From: Spirochaetaceae bacterium
GTDB taxonomy: Bacteria; Spirochaetota; Spirochaetia; Treponematales; Rectinemataceae
Assembly: GCA_025356015.1 (NCBI GenBank)
Contig: JANXYO010000128.1
Location: 1-53,198, forward strand
Length of the DNA stretch: 53,198 nt
Reading direction: 5' to 3'
Shown in pieces: positions 9,401 to 17,409 of the stretch. The notes beneath the pieces were generated by a model. It did no database searches, was not told the origin of the DNA, and saw only the letters and a list, made by a program, of their open reading frames with translations. Position 1 is the first letter of the stretch; every line of letters begins with the position of its first letter. The translations under genes were made by a program, and so were the position numbers.

Positions 9401-9756
9401 CCATCCTCGGCCTCGTGCCGATGGCCTTCTTCCCCGGAGAGGGCTCGGAGCTCATCTCCCCGATCGGCAAGACCGTGGTCGGCGGGCTCGCCTTCGGGAC
9501 CATCATGACCCTCTTCCTCATGCCGACGATCTACGCCCTGTTCAACCGCAAATCGGAGCAGCGCAAGCGCCGCTACGAGGAGAAGCTTAGCCGAACGGCG
9601 GCCGGAAGGACGAGGCCCGAGGCTCCCGCGGGCACCGCCCCTGCGGCCGCGAGCCAGGCGGTGGCCGCCATGCCCGCCCTCAGCCTGGGCTCAGGAGGCG
9701 GACCCAGCTCTTCGCCGACCCTCGAGCCGGCAGGCGGCACCGGAGGCCAGGAATGA
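6433..9756 (+). CDS. RND-family efflux transporter, inner-membrane pump
   Basis: This 1107-residue protein is a proton-driven RND pump of the AcrB/HAE1 type. The start at 6433 gives the classic N-terminus MSMVEKVVGRPTTVLIIFAL, a first membrane helix and then VDLYPKIEPP. Helices 2-6 include the essential acidic pair in GIGKLLDDSI; a second set follows in the C-terminal half (LIMLVAVLLVFGVMASLFE, then GLIVLVGIIVNNGIVLVDYT). Two large periplasmic loops follow helices 1 and 7. The cytoplasmic tail of about 60 residues is unusually rich in Ala, Pro and Gly. The gene overlaps the next small gene by ATGA. Substrates cannot be read from the sequence; the TetR-type regulator suggests toxic hydrophobic compounds. 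Confidence 0.95.
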   Translation: MSMVEKVVGRPTTVLIIFALLAALGIFATSNLAVDLYPKIEPPVLLVYTTYSGAGPAEIEKAITRPLEGALSNVAGLKKLTSTSSSGSSMLILEFTYGTDMAEASNGVRDNMEYVKRFLPDGSDTPMIFKFDPAMIPIMGLMVTGDRSPEELREVAEKTIQPRIEQVPGVALTSVSGGRERIVRVELPQDRLQAYDVSVTQIVNMLRGQNVQIAAGSITDAGVNYLLTTSGEYESVDQIKDTVIAYKGGAFDSSKGPAAAKTVRLRDIADVYDGFRDEDNLVFVNGKPAVQITVQKQSGKNSVQTAGDVRKRLAVIAKELPQGVKITELYNTTDIIENSIRNVQVSARDGAFLAIIILFIFLRGFKPTFIIGLTIPISLLFTLMLMYFSGLTLNLMTLSGLALGIGKLLDDSIITLENTYRYREKGAKLTVSAIIGTREMIIAVAASTMTSICVFAPILMFKGQLDVMGELFASLAFTVVISLAASLVVAMVLVPVLSSHYLPIVTRRQKPLKSRLLLAVDGAFARFFLGLDAAYRRAVGFVLHHKLATLLVIAGIFVSSLFLAPKIGFVFMPTQASDTVTATVDLPAGTTLDETHAVLTQFEDLIKREVKGYDKIIVTVGQRSFFGFMGNSLTNKGTIQVKLPAFKNRIDSSETVKAKLRSHFNDFPSAVIAFSSGNMTMGGMNSNPIDVIVKTDDLVAGKRVADAIQGLIKTKIPEATEPTVDLKDGLPQVELKIDRERMYALGLNIYSVGNEIKAAVDGIAATKYRTGGSEYDVLVILSKADRSTLPDLDRIFVMSPSGSKVSVASFASYAKTMGPIDIKRENQGRVIHVTAGLKPGTTVDKVETKLRALIASEIPAEDNMVIEFSGDYKQLMEYGGKFALIMLVAVLLVFGVMASLFESLLDPLIILFTIPLSFTGVIWVYYMAGEAFNILTAVGLIVLVGIIVNNGIVLVDYTNLMRKRGMSLNDACVTAAGNRLRPILMTTLTTILGLVPMAFFPGEGSELISPIGKTVVGGLAFGTIMTLFLMPTIYALFNRKSEQRKRRYEEKLSRTAAGRTRPEAPAGTAPAAASQAVAAMPALSLGSGGGPSSSPTLEPAGGTGGQE

Positions 9757-10028
9757 AACGCATCGAGATAATCGCCAACCACTCGGTCGAGGAGGACCTC
9801 CTCGAGGCCCTCGCCCTCGCCCACATCGCGCGCAACTTCACCCTCATCCCCACTGCCCACGGCTCGGGCCGCCAGGGGAGGAAGACAGGGGATACGACCT
9901 GGCCCGAAGAGAACTTCATCCTGGTAGTGTGGTGCGAGGAGGATGAGGCGCGCTCGATCGCCGAGGTCGTCGCCTCGATCAAGACGCGATTCCCCCACGA
10001 GGGCATCAAGATCTTCGTGCAGGCCTAG
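9753..10028 (+). CDS. PG0541-type transporter-associated protein, P-II-like fold
   Basis: This 91-residue protein resembles the small PG0541 family, encoded next to RND pumps in Bacteroidetes and spirochaetes and thought to adopt a P-II-like ferredoxin fold. The strand-helix pattern is visible: IEIIANHSVEEDLLEALALA, FTLIPTAHGSG, FILVVWCEEDEARSIAEVVA and IKIFVQA. It overlaps the pump gene by ATGA, is followed by a hairpin terminator, and is therefore the last gene of the efflux operon. Proteins of this fold often sense metals, nucleotides or other small molecules; a regulatory or accessory role at the pump is inference. Confidence 0.8.
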   Translation: MKRIEIIANHSVEEDLLEALALAHIARNFTLIPTAHGSGRQGRKTGDTTWPEENFILVVWCEEDEARSIAEVVASIKTRFPHEGIKIFVQA

Positions 10029-10035
10029 GATTGCC

Positions 10036-10063
10036 GCCCCGGGCCGCTGGAAGGGCCCGGGGC
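10036..10063 (+). terminator. Rho-independent-like terminator of the efflux operon
   Basis: Perfect 10-bp arms GCCCCGGGCC and GGCCCGGGGC around an 8-base loop begin 7 bases after the last gene of the efflux operon. The downstream T-run is short (CTTT), so release may be only partly intrinsic. Confidence 0.75.
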
Positions 10064-10083
10064 CTTTCCGGTAAGATCGTGGC

Positions 10084-11673
10084 GTGAGCCATTATTCCGT
10101 TTACGGCCATCTGGACTTTGGCCCTCTCGGCGGCTACGAGCGCATAGCCCCGTCCATGGGGTCCATCCCGGCCGCCCTGGCGAAGGTTGACCCTGGCCTC
10201 CTCGAGGACCTCTCGCGCAGGGCCTTCACCGACATCGCCTTCCTCATGCCCAGTGAGCAGCTCGAGGGCCTGGCCTCGATACTCACCGATCCAGGGGCCT
10301 CGGCTCCCGATCGCTTTGTCGCCGGAGAGCTCCTCAGGAACGCGGCCATCGCAGCCGACCGCATCTTTCCCCTCTGCCAGGATACGGGGACGGCCCTGGT
10401 CTATGGCTGGAGGGGCACGGAGCTTCGGGGCGAGGGGGACGAGGAGGCGGCCATCGCGGCGGGTGCCGCCGCTGCCTACGCCTTGTCAAGGCTCCGCAAT
10501 TCCCAAATAGGGCCACGCTCCTTTCTAGCCGAGGCCAACACCGGTGACAACCTCCCCGCCTCGATCGACATCCGCTCCTGCCCGGGCGGGGAATACAGGC
10601 TCGTCTTCGCGATCAAGGGCGGGGGATCGGCGAACCAGAGCTCCTTGAGCATGGAGTCGCCCGCCCTCCTCGAGCCTCTAGCCCTCGAGAACAGGATAGC
10701 CGAGCGCGTGCGGGCCCTGGGCGCCTCGGCCTGCCCGCCCTACCGGATATCCCTCGTCCTCGGCGGCTCGAGCCCCGAGCAGGCCCTGTACGCCCTCGCC
10801 CTCGCCTCCCTCGGCCTTCTCGACGCCCTGCCCGCGGCAGGCTCGGGCGGCGGCTCATGGCTCCGCGACAGGGACTGGGAGGCACTGGTCATGGGCAAGG
10901 CCGCGGCCACGGGGATAGGCGCCCAGTTCGGAGGGAGCGCTCTCGCCCTCGACGCGCGCGCGATCAGACTGCCCCGCCACGCGGCGAGCCTTCCACTCGC
11001 CGTGGGCGCGGCCTGTGTCGCGCATCGCCGGGCCAAGGCCATCATCCGCGGGGACGGGGTCTGGCTCGAGCGTCTCGAGGCCGACCCCTCGCGCTTCCTT
11101 CCTCCAGAGCTGCCCCTGCTTCCTGGGGCCCACAGCATCGACCTGGATAGGCCGATGGCCGAGCTGGCTGCCGAGCTCGCCTCGCTGCCGGCTGGCAGCT
11201 TCCTCTCCCTCTCGGGGACGGTGATAACCGCCCGTGACGCCGCTCACGCACGCTTCCGTGCCCTTCTCGCGAGCGGGGGCGAGCTGCCCGACTATCTTCT
11301 GCGCCATCCGGTCTTCTACTCCGGCCCGACAGAGGCCGCCCCAGGACAAGTCATGGGCTCCTTCGGACCGACCACTGCCTCGCGTATGGACGCCTACCTC
11401 GGCCCCCTCCTGGCCCGCGGGGCATCCCTCGTCTCGATAGCCAAGGGAGGGCGGTCGGGTGAGGCCGCAAGGGCCCTCGCGGCCGCCGGAGGCTCCTACA
11501 TCGCCTGCATCGGCGGGGCTGCGGCCCTCGCCGCGCGCGAGCACGTCCTTTCGAGCGAGGTCATCGACCACGCCGATCTCGGCATGGAGGCAGTGCGCCG
11601 CGTTGTCCTCTCGGGGCTACCGGCCATCCTGGCCATCGACGCGAAGGGAAGGGATTTCTACGCGAAGGCCTAG
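10084..11673 (+). CDS. Class I fumarate hydratase (iron-sulfur)
   Basis: Class I fumarases interconvert fumarate and malate with a labile [4Fe-4S] cluster. The 529-residue protein holds the alpha region (to about residue 330) and the beta region (about 350-529) in one chain. Likely cluster ligands are Cys98 (LCQDTG), Cys217 (SACPPY) and Cys311 (AACVAH); their spacings of 119 and 94 equal those of the three ligands in E. coli FumA. Other signatures are GGGSANQSSL, GAQFGGSALALD and the C-terminal GSFGPTTASRMDAYL. The GTG start follows the efflux terminator by 20 bases, without a strong ribosome site. The permease gene downstream overlaps or abuts it. The protein diverges from classical members in places, so a related hydro-lyase substrate such as tartrate remains possible. 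Confidence 0.88.
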   Translation: MSHYSVYGHLDFGPLGGYERIAPSMGSIPAALAKVDPGLLEDLSRRAFTDIAFLMPSEQLEGLASILTDPGASAPDRFVAGELLRNAAIAADRIFPLCQDTGTALVYGWRGTELRGEGDEEAAIAAGAAAAYALSRLRNSQIGPRSFLAEANTGDNLPASIDIRSCPGGEYRLVFAIKGGGSANQSSLSMESPALLEPLALENRIAERVRALGASACPPYRISLVLGGSSPEQALYALALASLGLLDALPAAGSGGGSWLRDRDWEALVMGKAAATGIGAQFGGSALALDARAIRLPRHAASLPLAVGAACVAHRRAKAIIRGDGVWLERLEADPSRFLPPELPLLPGAHSIDLDRPMAELAAELASLPAGSFLSLSGTVITARDAAHARFRALLASGGELPDYLLRHPVFYSGPTEAAPGQVMGSFGPTTASRMDAYLGPLLARGASLVSIAKGGRSGEAARALAAAGGSYIACIGGAAALAAREHVLSSEVIDHADLGMEAVRRVVLSGLPAILAIDAKGRDFYAKA

Positions 11674-11689
11674 GGGCGGAGGCCAGGCC

Positions 11690-12832
11690 CTGGGCTACGG
11701 CGCCTCGGCCTTCGTCTTCTTCGCGATCTTCGGAGTCAACTCGCCCTATCTCCAGATCCTCCTGCGCGGCCTCGGCTATAGCCACGCCTTCGTGGGCCTG
11801 GTCCTCGGGCTCTTCGAGCTCACCGGTGTCCTCGGACCCCTCATCATCTCAAGGAGGGCAGACCGGATGGGCCGCACCAGGCCTGCCCTGGCCTTCTGCG
11901 CCCTCGCCGTCCTCGCCTCCCTCCCGCCCCTGGTGATGGCGCCGAGGCCCGCGGTGACCGTCCTCTCCTGCGCCCTTCTGGCCCTCGGCCTCAAGACCCT
12001 CCTTCCCCTAATGGACACCGCCGCGGTGAATCTTGGCGAGAGCCTCAAGGCCGAGGGAAGGGGAAGCTGGGACTACGGCAAGCTGCGCGCGATAGGCTCA
12101 TTCGGCTTCATCGCCATGGCCTTGGGTCTCCAGGCCATCCCCGGTTTCGACCGCAGCCCTCCCTCGCGCATCGCGCTGTGGCTGGCGGGTACGACAGTGG
12201 CCTACGCCTTGAGCCTCTTCGTCCTCCCCGACCCGGGCCCGCGCGCGTCAAAGCAGCTGAGGGAGGGGGCAGCGGCGCGCCGCCTCGACCCGGTCTTCTT
12301 CCTCGGCCTCGCGATCATCGGCCTCAACAGGCTGGCGATGGCTCCAATAAGCTCCTTCCTCTCGCTCTTTGTGGTCGAAGATCTCCACTGGGACGCTGTC
12401 GGCGGGCTGTGGGCCCTCTCGGCCTGTTCCGAGATCCCCCTCATGATCCTTTCCGCCCGCTTCATAAGGCGTCTGGGACCAATGCCGGTCATAGCGATCT
12501 CGGGGCTGTCGATAGCGCTGAGGCTTGGTATCTACGCCGCCTTCCCGAGCCACGGGGGCGTCATCGTCGGCCAGCTGCTGCACTCGCTCTGCTACGGCCT
12601 GTTCCAGCCCGCGGCCGTGGCCTTTGTCGCCTTGAGGGTGCCGCCTGAGCGCAGGGCGGAAGGGATGGCTGCCCTCATAGGCCTGGGCATCGGACTGCCG
12701 ACCTTCCTGGGTTCCTCGCTCGGCGGCCTCATGGTGGAGCGCTTCGGCTACCGCATCCTCTTCGCTTCCTACATCCTCTTCGCGGTGGCAAGCCTCGCCC
12801 TCTACCTAAGGGCGCGGAGGCGCTTCGACTGA
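11690..12832 (+). CDS. MFS permease (MFS_1-like, nucleoside/HcaT-type)
   Basis: The protein is an inner-membrane transporter with about 12 hydrophobic helices, opening with LGYGASAFVFFAIFGVNSPY and carrying RRADRMGRTRP in the loop between helices 2 and 3. It resembles the MFS_1_like group (PF12832) that includes HcaT and nucleoside:proton symporters. The start is uncertain. The frame stays open far into the fumarase gene, but sequence before about 11690 is not membrane-like. A CTG at 11690 has GCGGAGG (11675-11682 region) about 7 bases upstream and gives a sensible N-terminus; the nearest conventional codon is TTG at 11603, which would overlap fumarase by 71 bases, and a GTG at 11792 would remove helix 1. 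Co-transcription with fumarase suggests, but does not prove, uptake of a dicarboxylate or related acid. Confidence 0.8.
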   Translation: MGYGASAFVFFAIFGVNSPYLQILLRGLGYSHAFVGLVLGLFELTGVLGPLIISRRADRMGRTRPALAFCALAVLASLPPLVMAPRPAVTVLSCALLALGLKTLLPLMDTAAVNLGESLKAEGRGSWDYGKLRAIGSFGFIAMALGLQAIPGFDRSPPSRIALWLAGTTVAYALSLFVLPDPGPRASKQLREGAAARRLDPVFFLGLAIIGLNRLAMAPISSFLSLFVVEDLHWDAVGGLWALSACSEIPLMILSARFIRRLGPMPVIAISGLSIALRLGIYAAFPSHGGVIVGQLLHSLCYGLFQPAAVAFVALRVPPERRAEGMAALIGLGIGLPTFLGSSLGGLMVERFGYRILFASYILFAVASLALYLRARRRFD

Positions 12833-12846
12833 ACAACAGCGCTCCT

Positions 12847-13419
12847 CTAGGGCCGCCGCAGGAGCCTCTCGGCCAGGAAGAGAGCTGTGGCCATGAGGGC
12901 GTGGGAATAGTCGCCTGTTCCCATCCTTGAGCGCACCTCGGCCACCGGGACGAAGAAGGCGTCGACCACCTCATGCTCGTCGAGGGAGGCGGGGCCGGCG
13001 GGCGAGAGCTGCTCGGCGACGAAAACGTGGAAGCTGTTGTCCATGAAGGCGGGGTTCGGGGAGACCGAGCCAGCCAGCCTTATGCGGCCGGCCTTCCAGC
13101 CCGTCTCCTCGACGAGCTCGCGCGCCGCGGCCGCGGCTGGGCTTTCCCCCTTCTCAACCACCCCGCCGGGGAACTCGACACAGACCCTGTCTGCGCCATG
13201 CCGGTACTGGCGCACCATGAGGAAACAGAGCTGGCCCTCGTGCTCGGCGACAGGCACGACAGTCGCCCAGTCGGGGGCCTCGAGGACATGGAAGCTCCCA
13301 CGCCTGCCCCCGGGGCCCTCGTTCTCCCTCTCGGTGACCTTGAAGATGCCGCAATCGAGCAGCTCCCTTTGGCCCATCCTCTTCCACTTCTCACCGCCAG
13401 AGCCGTCGCCGGAAACCAT
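12847..13419 (-). CDS. Nudix hydrolase, ADP-ribose pyrophosphatase type
   Basis: The 190-residue protein has a complete Nudix box beginning GGVVEKGE and ending RELVEETGW, preceded by VRQYRHGADRVCVEFPGG, a pattern typical of the ADP-ribose/NudF branch that hydrolyses nucleotide sugars. The ATG at 13419 is preferred because GGAGG lies about 8 bases upstream; an in-frame ATG at 13443 would include the ribosome site in the coding region. The gene converges on the MFS gene with only 14 bases between stops. Residues of the metal site (REXXEE) are intact, so it should be active. Confidence 0.9.
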   Translation of the reverse strand: MVSGDGSGGEKWKRMGQRELLDCGIFKVTERENEGPGGRRGSFHVLEAPDWATVVPVAEHEGQLCFLMVRQYRHGADRVCVEFPGGVVEKGESPAAAAARELVEETGWKAGRIRLAGSVSPNPAFMDNSFHVFVAEQLSPAGPASLDEHEVVDAFFVPVAEVRSRMGTGDYSHALMATALFLAERLLRRP

Positions 13420-13511
13420 CCTGGATTCCTCCAAAGGCATCATAACTTCGCGCGCACCGAGTCTTCAAGCCGCGGCCTGAGAGGCCGCCCCATGCCGCCG
13501 CCTCCCTTGGT

Positions 13512-14033
13512 CTAGCCCTTTGGGGGCGCGCTCTTGAGCAGGTCGAGGGCCAATTTCGCCACGAGGACCCGCACCAGGGCGAAGGACTGGGCGTAGTGCA
13601 CCCTCGCTTGCGCTATCGGGAAGTCCCCGGTGCTCTGGGTGGTCACCTGGTTCCAGTCAAGGAGGCGTTTCATGTCACGGGAGACGGTGAAGGTCGTGTC
13701 CCAGTACTTCGAGGTTTCCGGATCGATCATCGATTCGACGTAGACGGCCAGGCCTTCGTTGAGCCACACGGGAAGCTGGCAAATGAGTCCTGAGCTCTCC
13801 CCTATCATGAGGTGCGCAGGCGTGTCCGCCTTTACCTCGGCCGCATCCGGCGCAAAAACATAGGGATCGGCGAGCCTCGGCGCGTACTTGATGGGCCCAA
13901 ACTCGACCTTTTCTTTCAGGAAGACGACCTTCTCGTCGGGCACATAGTCCTTCGGAACCTTGAATGTCGTGCAGGCTGCAAGCAGTGGAAAGAGGATCAC
14001 GAAGGAGACAAGAGATCCCGCAGGTCTTCTCAT
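13512..14033 (-). CDS. Putative lipoprotein with peptidase-MA-like region lacking HExxH
   Basis: The 173-residue protein begins with a lipoprotein signal (LFPLLAAC, Cys at about residue 21). The only recognisable segment is LPVWLNEGLAVYVES (about residues 95-110), which matches the WL-EGLA-Y signature that follows the zinc motif in gluzincin peptidase-MA/DUF1570 proteins. The expected HExxH is absent; the corresponding place reads HLMIGESS. A protein encoded at 36504-37718 has the same signature and the same loss. Inference: a surface or periplasmic protein from a degenerate metallopeptidase lineage, probably without peptidase activity. It diverges from the PAS gene to its right across a 159-bp gap. 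Confidence 0.7.
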   Translation of the reverse strand: MRRPAGSLVSFVILFPLLAACTTFKVPKDYVPDEKVVFLKEKVEFGPIKYAPRLADPYVFAPDAAEVKADTPAHLMIGESSGLICQLPVWLNEGLAVYVESMIDPETSKYWDTTFTVSRDMKRLLDWNQVTTQSTGDFPIAQARVHYAQSFALVRVLVAKLALDLLKSAPPKG

Positions 14034-14192
14034 TTTTACTTCCTCCTGGTGTCGTATGCGGTCGACGGTGTGCCGTGCCGCCCCGTGTAGGCGCGCTCTT
14101 CCCGCAGGTCAAGGAAATGCGCTGGTGAGGCGCGTCTTGCGTCCGGGCTTTCCCCGGGGCTAGGATGGTCTTCCACGAGAAGGAGAGCATGG

Positions 14193-14540
14193 ATGGATGA
14201 CAATATGCCCGCATGGGCGACCGAGTTCCCAGGGGCAGTGACGGTCTCGGGCAAGGATGGCAGCATCCTCTACCTGAACGACAAGGCGGCCAGGACCTTC
14301 GAGGCCCAGGGCGGGCGGGAGCTGGTCGGCAAGGACCTCATGTCCTGCCACAACGAGAAATCCAAGACGGCCATCAGACGGATCATGGAAACCGAGGAGC
14401 CGAACGTCTACACGATAGAAAAGAAGGGAGTGAGGAAGCTCATCTACCAGGCGCCCTGGTACGAATCGGGGGAGCTCGCAGGCCTGGTGGAGCTCTCGCT
14501 CGAGATACCGGCTGAGATGCCCCACTTCAAGCGCGACTAG
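14193..14540 (+). CDS. Single PAS-domain protein
   Basis: Almost all of this 115-residue protein is one PAS domain: AVTVSGKDGSILYLNDKAAR near the start, GRELVGKDLMSC, then the strands VYTIEKKGVRKLIYQAPWY and ELAGLVELSLEIP. There is no kinase, GGDEF or HTH output domain, so it probably acts by binding a partner or small ligand. GAAGGAGA precedes the start. Two other ATGs lie within 5 bases; 14193 is the one in frame with the PAS domain. A bidirectional terminator follows. No partner gene is visible beside it. Confidence 0.8.
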   Translation: MDDNMPAWATEFPGAVTVSGKDGSILYLNDKAARTFEAQGGRELVGKDLMSCHNEKSKTAIRRIMETEEPNVYTIEKKGVRKLIYQAPWYESGELAGLVELSLEIPAEMPHFKRD

Positions 14541-14562
14541 GCCTTCGGCCGCCGGGCAAGGG

Positions 14563-14601
14563 AAAGGCCACGGATGCGCATGACGCGCGTCCGTGGCCTT
14601 T
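14563..14601. terminator. Bidirectional hairpin terminator
   Basis: Perfect 12-bp arms AAAGGCCACGGA and TCCGTGGCCTTT flank a 15-base loop between the convergent PAS and mmsB genes. Both ends show only three T residues in the transcript, so it can serve both strands but may be weak. Confidence 0.75.
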
Positions 14602-14637
14602 GGCGTTTCCAGGCCCCCGAGGGCCAGGGAAGGGAGC

Positions 14638-15831
14638 CTAGCGCTTCCTCCGCCTCGTGGCGACGTCGAAGATGACGGCGGACGCGAGGACGGCCCCCCT
14701 GATCACGTACTGCAGGGAGATGTCGGTGCCCATGAGGTTCATGCCGTTCATTAGGGACATGTAGACGAGGGCGCCGATCAGGGAGCCGGTGATCTTGCCG
14801 ACTCCTCCGGCCGCCGAGACGCCGCCTATGTAGGCCGCTGCGATACAGTCGAGCTCGAAGAGGGTGCCGGCCGTGGTCGTAGCCGACTGGAGCCGCGAGG
14901 CGAAGAGGATGCCCGAGAGGGCGGTGAGGAAGCCCATCGAGCCGAAGACGACGAAGGTGATCTTCTTGACGCTGATGCCCGAGAGCTCGGCCGCCTCGGG
15001 GTTGCCGCCCACCACGTAGATGTGGCGGCCGAGCACTGTCTGCCTCGCTATGTAGTCGTAGACCATGACGACGCCGAGGACGATGACCACCGTCCACGAG
15101 AGGCCGTTGTAGCCCGCGAGGACCCAGGTGATCAGGCCGAGCACGAAGCTTATGAAGATGATCTTTAGCACGAACATGTCGTTCGGGATCACGTCGAAGT
15201 TGTAGCTGCGCTTGCTCTTGCGCGCCCCGATCTCGCTGACGATGAACCAGACCACTGCCAGGAAGCCCAGGATGAGGGTCAGCTTGTGGAGGCCGGGGAG
15301 GAAGGCCGAGTCGACCGGAAGTATGTCGGGGATGTAGCCGTTGCCGATCGCGTTGAAGGTGTCGTCGGGGATGATGATCGTGCCCTTGGAGGAGGTGACG
15401 AGGAGGAGGGCGCCGCGGTAGATCAGCCAGCCTGCCAGGGAGGCCACGAAGGAGGGTATGCCGAGCCGGGCGACGGGGAAGGCCGTGACGAGGCCGGCGA
15501 GGACGCCGAGGGCCAGGACGAGGACGAGGACGAGCCAGACGTTCATGTGCCAGGACGTGAGGGCTATCGCGGCTATGGCGCCCAGGAAGCCGGCGAGGAA
15601 TCCCACCGAGAGGTCGATGTGCCTGATCACGATGACGAGGGTCATGCCCACGGCGAGCACGGCGATGTAACCCGTCTGATTCAGGAGGTTCGCGATGTTC
15701 CTCGAGGAGATGAAGATGCCCTTCGTGTTGGCGGTGAAGATCGCCATGATGGCGACCAGGGCGATGTACATCCCGTATTCGCGGATGTTCTGGCGCATTA
15801 CCTTTCGCAGGTCGTTGGTGGTCATTTCCAT
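14638..15831 (-). CDS. mmsB: Sugar ABC transporter permease, MmsB/GguB type
   Basis: This 397-residue inner-membrane protein is the permease of a CUT2-family monosaccharide importer. It has about ten hydrophobic helices and the BPD_transp_2 signature IAAAYIGGVSAAGGVGKITG near residues 325-345. Length and the insertion between helices 5 and 6 (about residues 165-215, GTIIIPDDTFNAIGN) match the MmsB/GguB branch that works with ChvE and GguA, rather than RbsC. It follows the ATPase gene by 6 bases and ends at a bidirectional terminator, so it is the last gene of the transport operon. Confidence 0.92.
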   Translation of the reverse strand: MEMTTNDLRKVMRQNIREYGMYIALVAIMAIFTANTKGIFISSRNIANLLNQTGYIAVLAVGMTLVIVIRHIDLSVGFLAGFLGAIAAIALTSWHMNVWLVLVLVLALGVLAGLVTAFPVARLGIPSFVASLAGWLIYRGALLLVTSSKGTIIIPDDTFNAIGNGYIPDILPVDSAFLPGLHKLTLILGFLAVVWFIVSEIGARKSKRSYNFDVIPNDMFVLKIIFISFVLGLITWVLAGYNGLSWTVVIVLGVVMVYDYIARQTVLGRHIYVVGGNPEAAELSGISVKKITFVVFGSMGFLTALSGILFASRLQSATTTAGTLFELDCIAAAYIGGVSAAGGVGKITGSLIGALVYMSLMNGMNLMGTDISLQYVIRGAVLASAVIFDVATRRRKR

Positions 15832-15837
15832 AGCCCC

Positions 15838-17358
15838 CTAGCTCGTCGCAAGCTGCATTATTTTCTCCTGGGTAGCCTCGCCCACGGGCAGTTCCCCAGT
15901 GATCCTTCCATTCGAGACGATGTATATCCTGTCGCTCATGCCCAGGACCTCCGGGAGCTCGGAGGAGATCATGATGATGCTCATGCCCTGCTCGACGAGA
16001 GCGTTCATGATGCTGTAGATCTCGTATTTCGCGCCGACATCGATGCCGCGGGTCGGCTCATCGAGGATGAGGACGTCGGGCTTCACAAAGAGCCACTTGG
16101 CGACCGACACCTTCTGCTGGTTGCCGCCCGAGAGGTTCACGACCATCTGCTCGACCGTCGGGGTCTTGATGCTCAGGGCCTCCTTGTACTCGGTGGCGAC
16201 CTTGACCTCGGCGTTGTTGTTGACGACGCCGCGCTTTGATATCTCGGCGAGGTTGGCGAGGGTGATGTTCTGCTTGACGTCCTGGATGAGGATGAGGCCG
16301 TTGCCCTTCCTGTCCTCGGTGGCGTAGGCGATGCCGGCCTTGATGGCCTCGCTGGTGTGCCTGAAGCTCCTGACCTCGTCCTTCACGCGCAGCTCGCCCG
16401 AGAGTGTGTAGCCGTCGGGGTTGCCGAAGATGCTCTTGGCGAGCTCGGTCCGGCCCGAGCCCATGAGGCCGGCGAAGCCGATGATCTCGCCCTTCCTCAC
16501 CTTGAAATGGACGTCGGTGAGGACGTTCCGCCCCAGCTTGTTGTCGTGGGCTCCCCAGCCCCTGACCTCGAGGACGACCTCTTCGGAGCGCTTGTGCTCC
16601 CGCCTCGGGTAGATGTTGTCGATCTCGCGTCCGACCATGTGCTTTATGAGGACGCCCTCCGAGACCTCGCCCTTGTGGGCGTCGAGGGTGACGACGGTCT
16701 TCCCGTCGCGCAGGACCGTCACCGTGTCGGCGATCTTGATGACTTCCTTCAGCTTGTGGGAGATGAGGACGCAGGTGACGCCCTGCTCCTTCAAGTGCCG
16801 TATGAGGTCGAGGAGGTTGTCGCAGTCGTCCTCGTTGAGGGCGGCAGTGGGCTCGTCCAGGATGAGGAGCTTCACGTCCTTGCACAGGGCCTTGGCGATC
16901 TCGACGAGCTGCTGGCGGCCGACGCCGAGGTCCTTCACCAGGGAGGCGGGATTGATGTCGAGCCTTACCTTCTTGAGCATCTCGTTGGCTTTCTTGATAG
17001 TCTCGTTCCAGTCCACGGCGGGACCCTTCCTGATCTCGTGGCCCAGGAGGATGTTCTCGTAGACCGTCATGTCGGGGACCAGGGCGAGCTCCTGATAGAT
17101 GATGGCGATGCCGGCCTTCTCGCTGTCGGCGATACCCCTGAATTTCTGGACCTGCCCGGCAAAGAGGATCTCGCCCGAATAGTCCCCGTGGGGATGGACC
17201 CCGCTTAGGACCTTCATGAGGGTCGACTTGCCCGCGCCATTCTCGCCAACGAGGCAATGGATCTCCCCCTGGGCGACGCTGAAGCTGACGTCGTTCAGGG
17301 CCTTCACGCCGGGGAAGGTCTTGGTGATGTTCTTCATCTCGAGAATTGGGGTATTCAT
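15838..17358 (-). CDS. mmsA: Sugar ABC transporter ATP-binding protein, MmsA/GguA type
   Basis: The 506-residue protein has two fused ABC cassettes, as in all CUT2 sugar importers. Cassette one has Walker A GENGAGKST (about residue 38), a signature replaced by LGVGRQQLVEIAKAL, and Walker B LLILDEPTAAL. Cassette two has the degenerate Walker A GLMGSGRTELAKS usual for this family, an intact LSGGNQQKVSVAKWL and VLILDEPTRGID. It energises import through MmsB. An intergenic region of 186 bp with three hairpins separates it from the binding-protein gene, a layout that often lowers ATPase and permease expression relative to the binding protein. Confidence 0.95.
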   Translation of the reverse strand: MNTPILEMKNITKTFPGVKALNDVSFSVAQGEIHCLVGENGAGKSTLMKVLSGVHPHGDYSGEILFAGQVQKFRGIADSEKAGIAIIYQELALVPDMTVYENILLGHEIRKGPAVDWNETIKKANEMLKKVRLDINPASLVKDLGVGRQQLVEIAKALCKDVKLLILDEPTAALNEDDCDNLLDLIRHLKEQGVTCVLISHKLKEVIKIADTVTVLRDGKTVVTLDAHKGEVSEGVLIKHMVGREIDNIYPRREHKRSEEVVLEVRGWGAHDNKLGRNVLTDVHFKVRKGEIIGFAGLMGSGRTELAKSIFGNPDGYTLSGELRVKDEVRSFRHTSEAIKAGIAYATEDRKGNGLILIQDVKQNITLANLAEISKRGVVNNNAEVKVATEYKEALSIKTPTVEQMVVNLSGGNQQKVSVAKWLFVKPDVLILDEPTRGIDVGAKYEIYSIMNALVEQGMSIIMISSELPEVLGMSDRIYIVSNGRITGELPVGEATQEKIMQLATS

Positions 17359-17409
17359 GGCTTAAGCTAGCCTCCGGGACTGGGTCGTGGCTCTGGTGTT
17401 TCAATAATA

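Noticed and set aside
14193-14540. The single-PAS gene as a fragment of a broken sensor kinase
   Set aside because: A good ribosome site, complete domain and following terminator indicate a whole gene; no kinase remnants follow.
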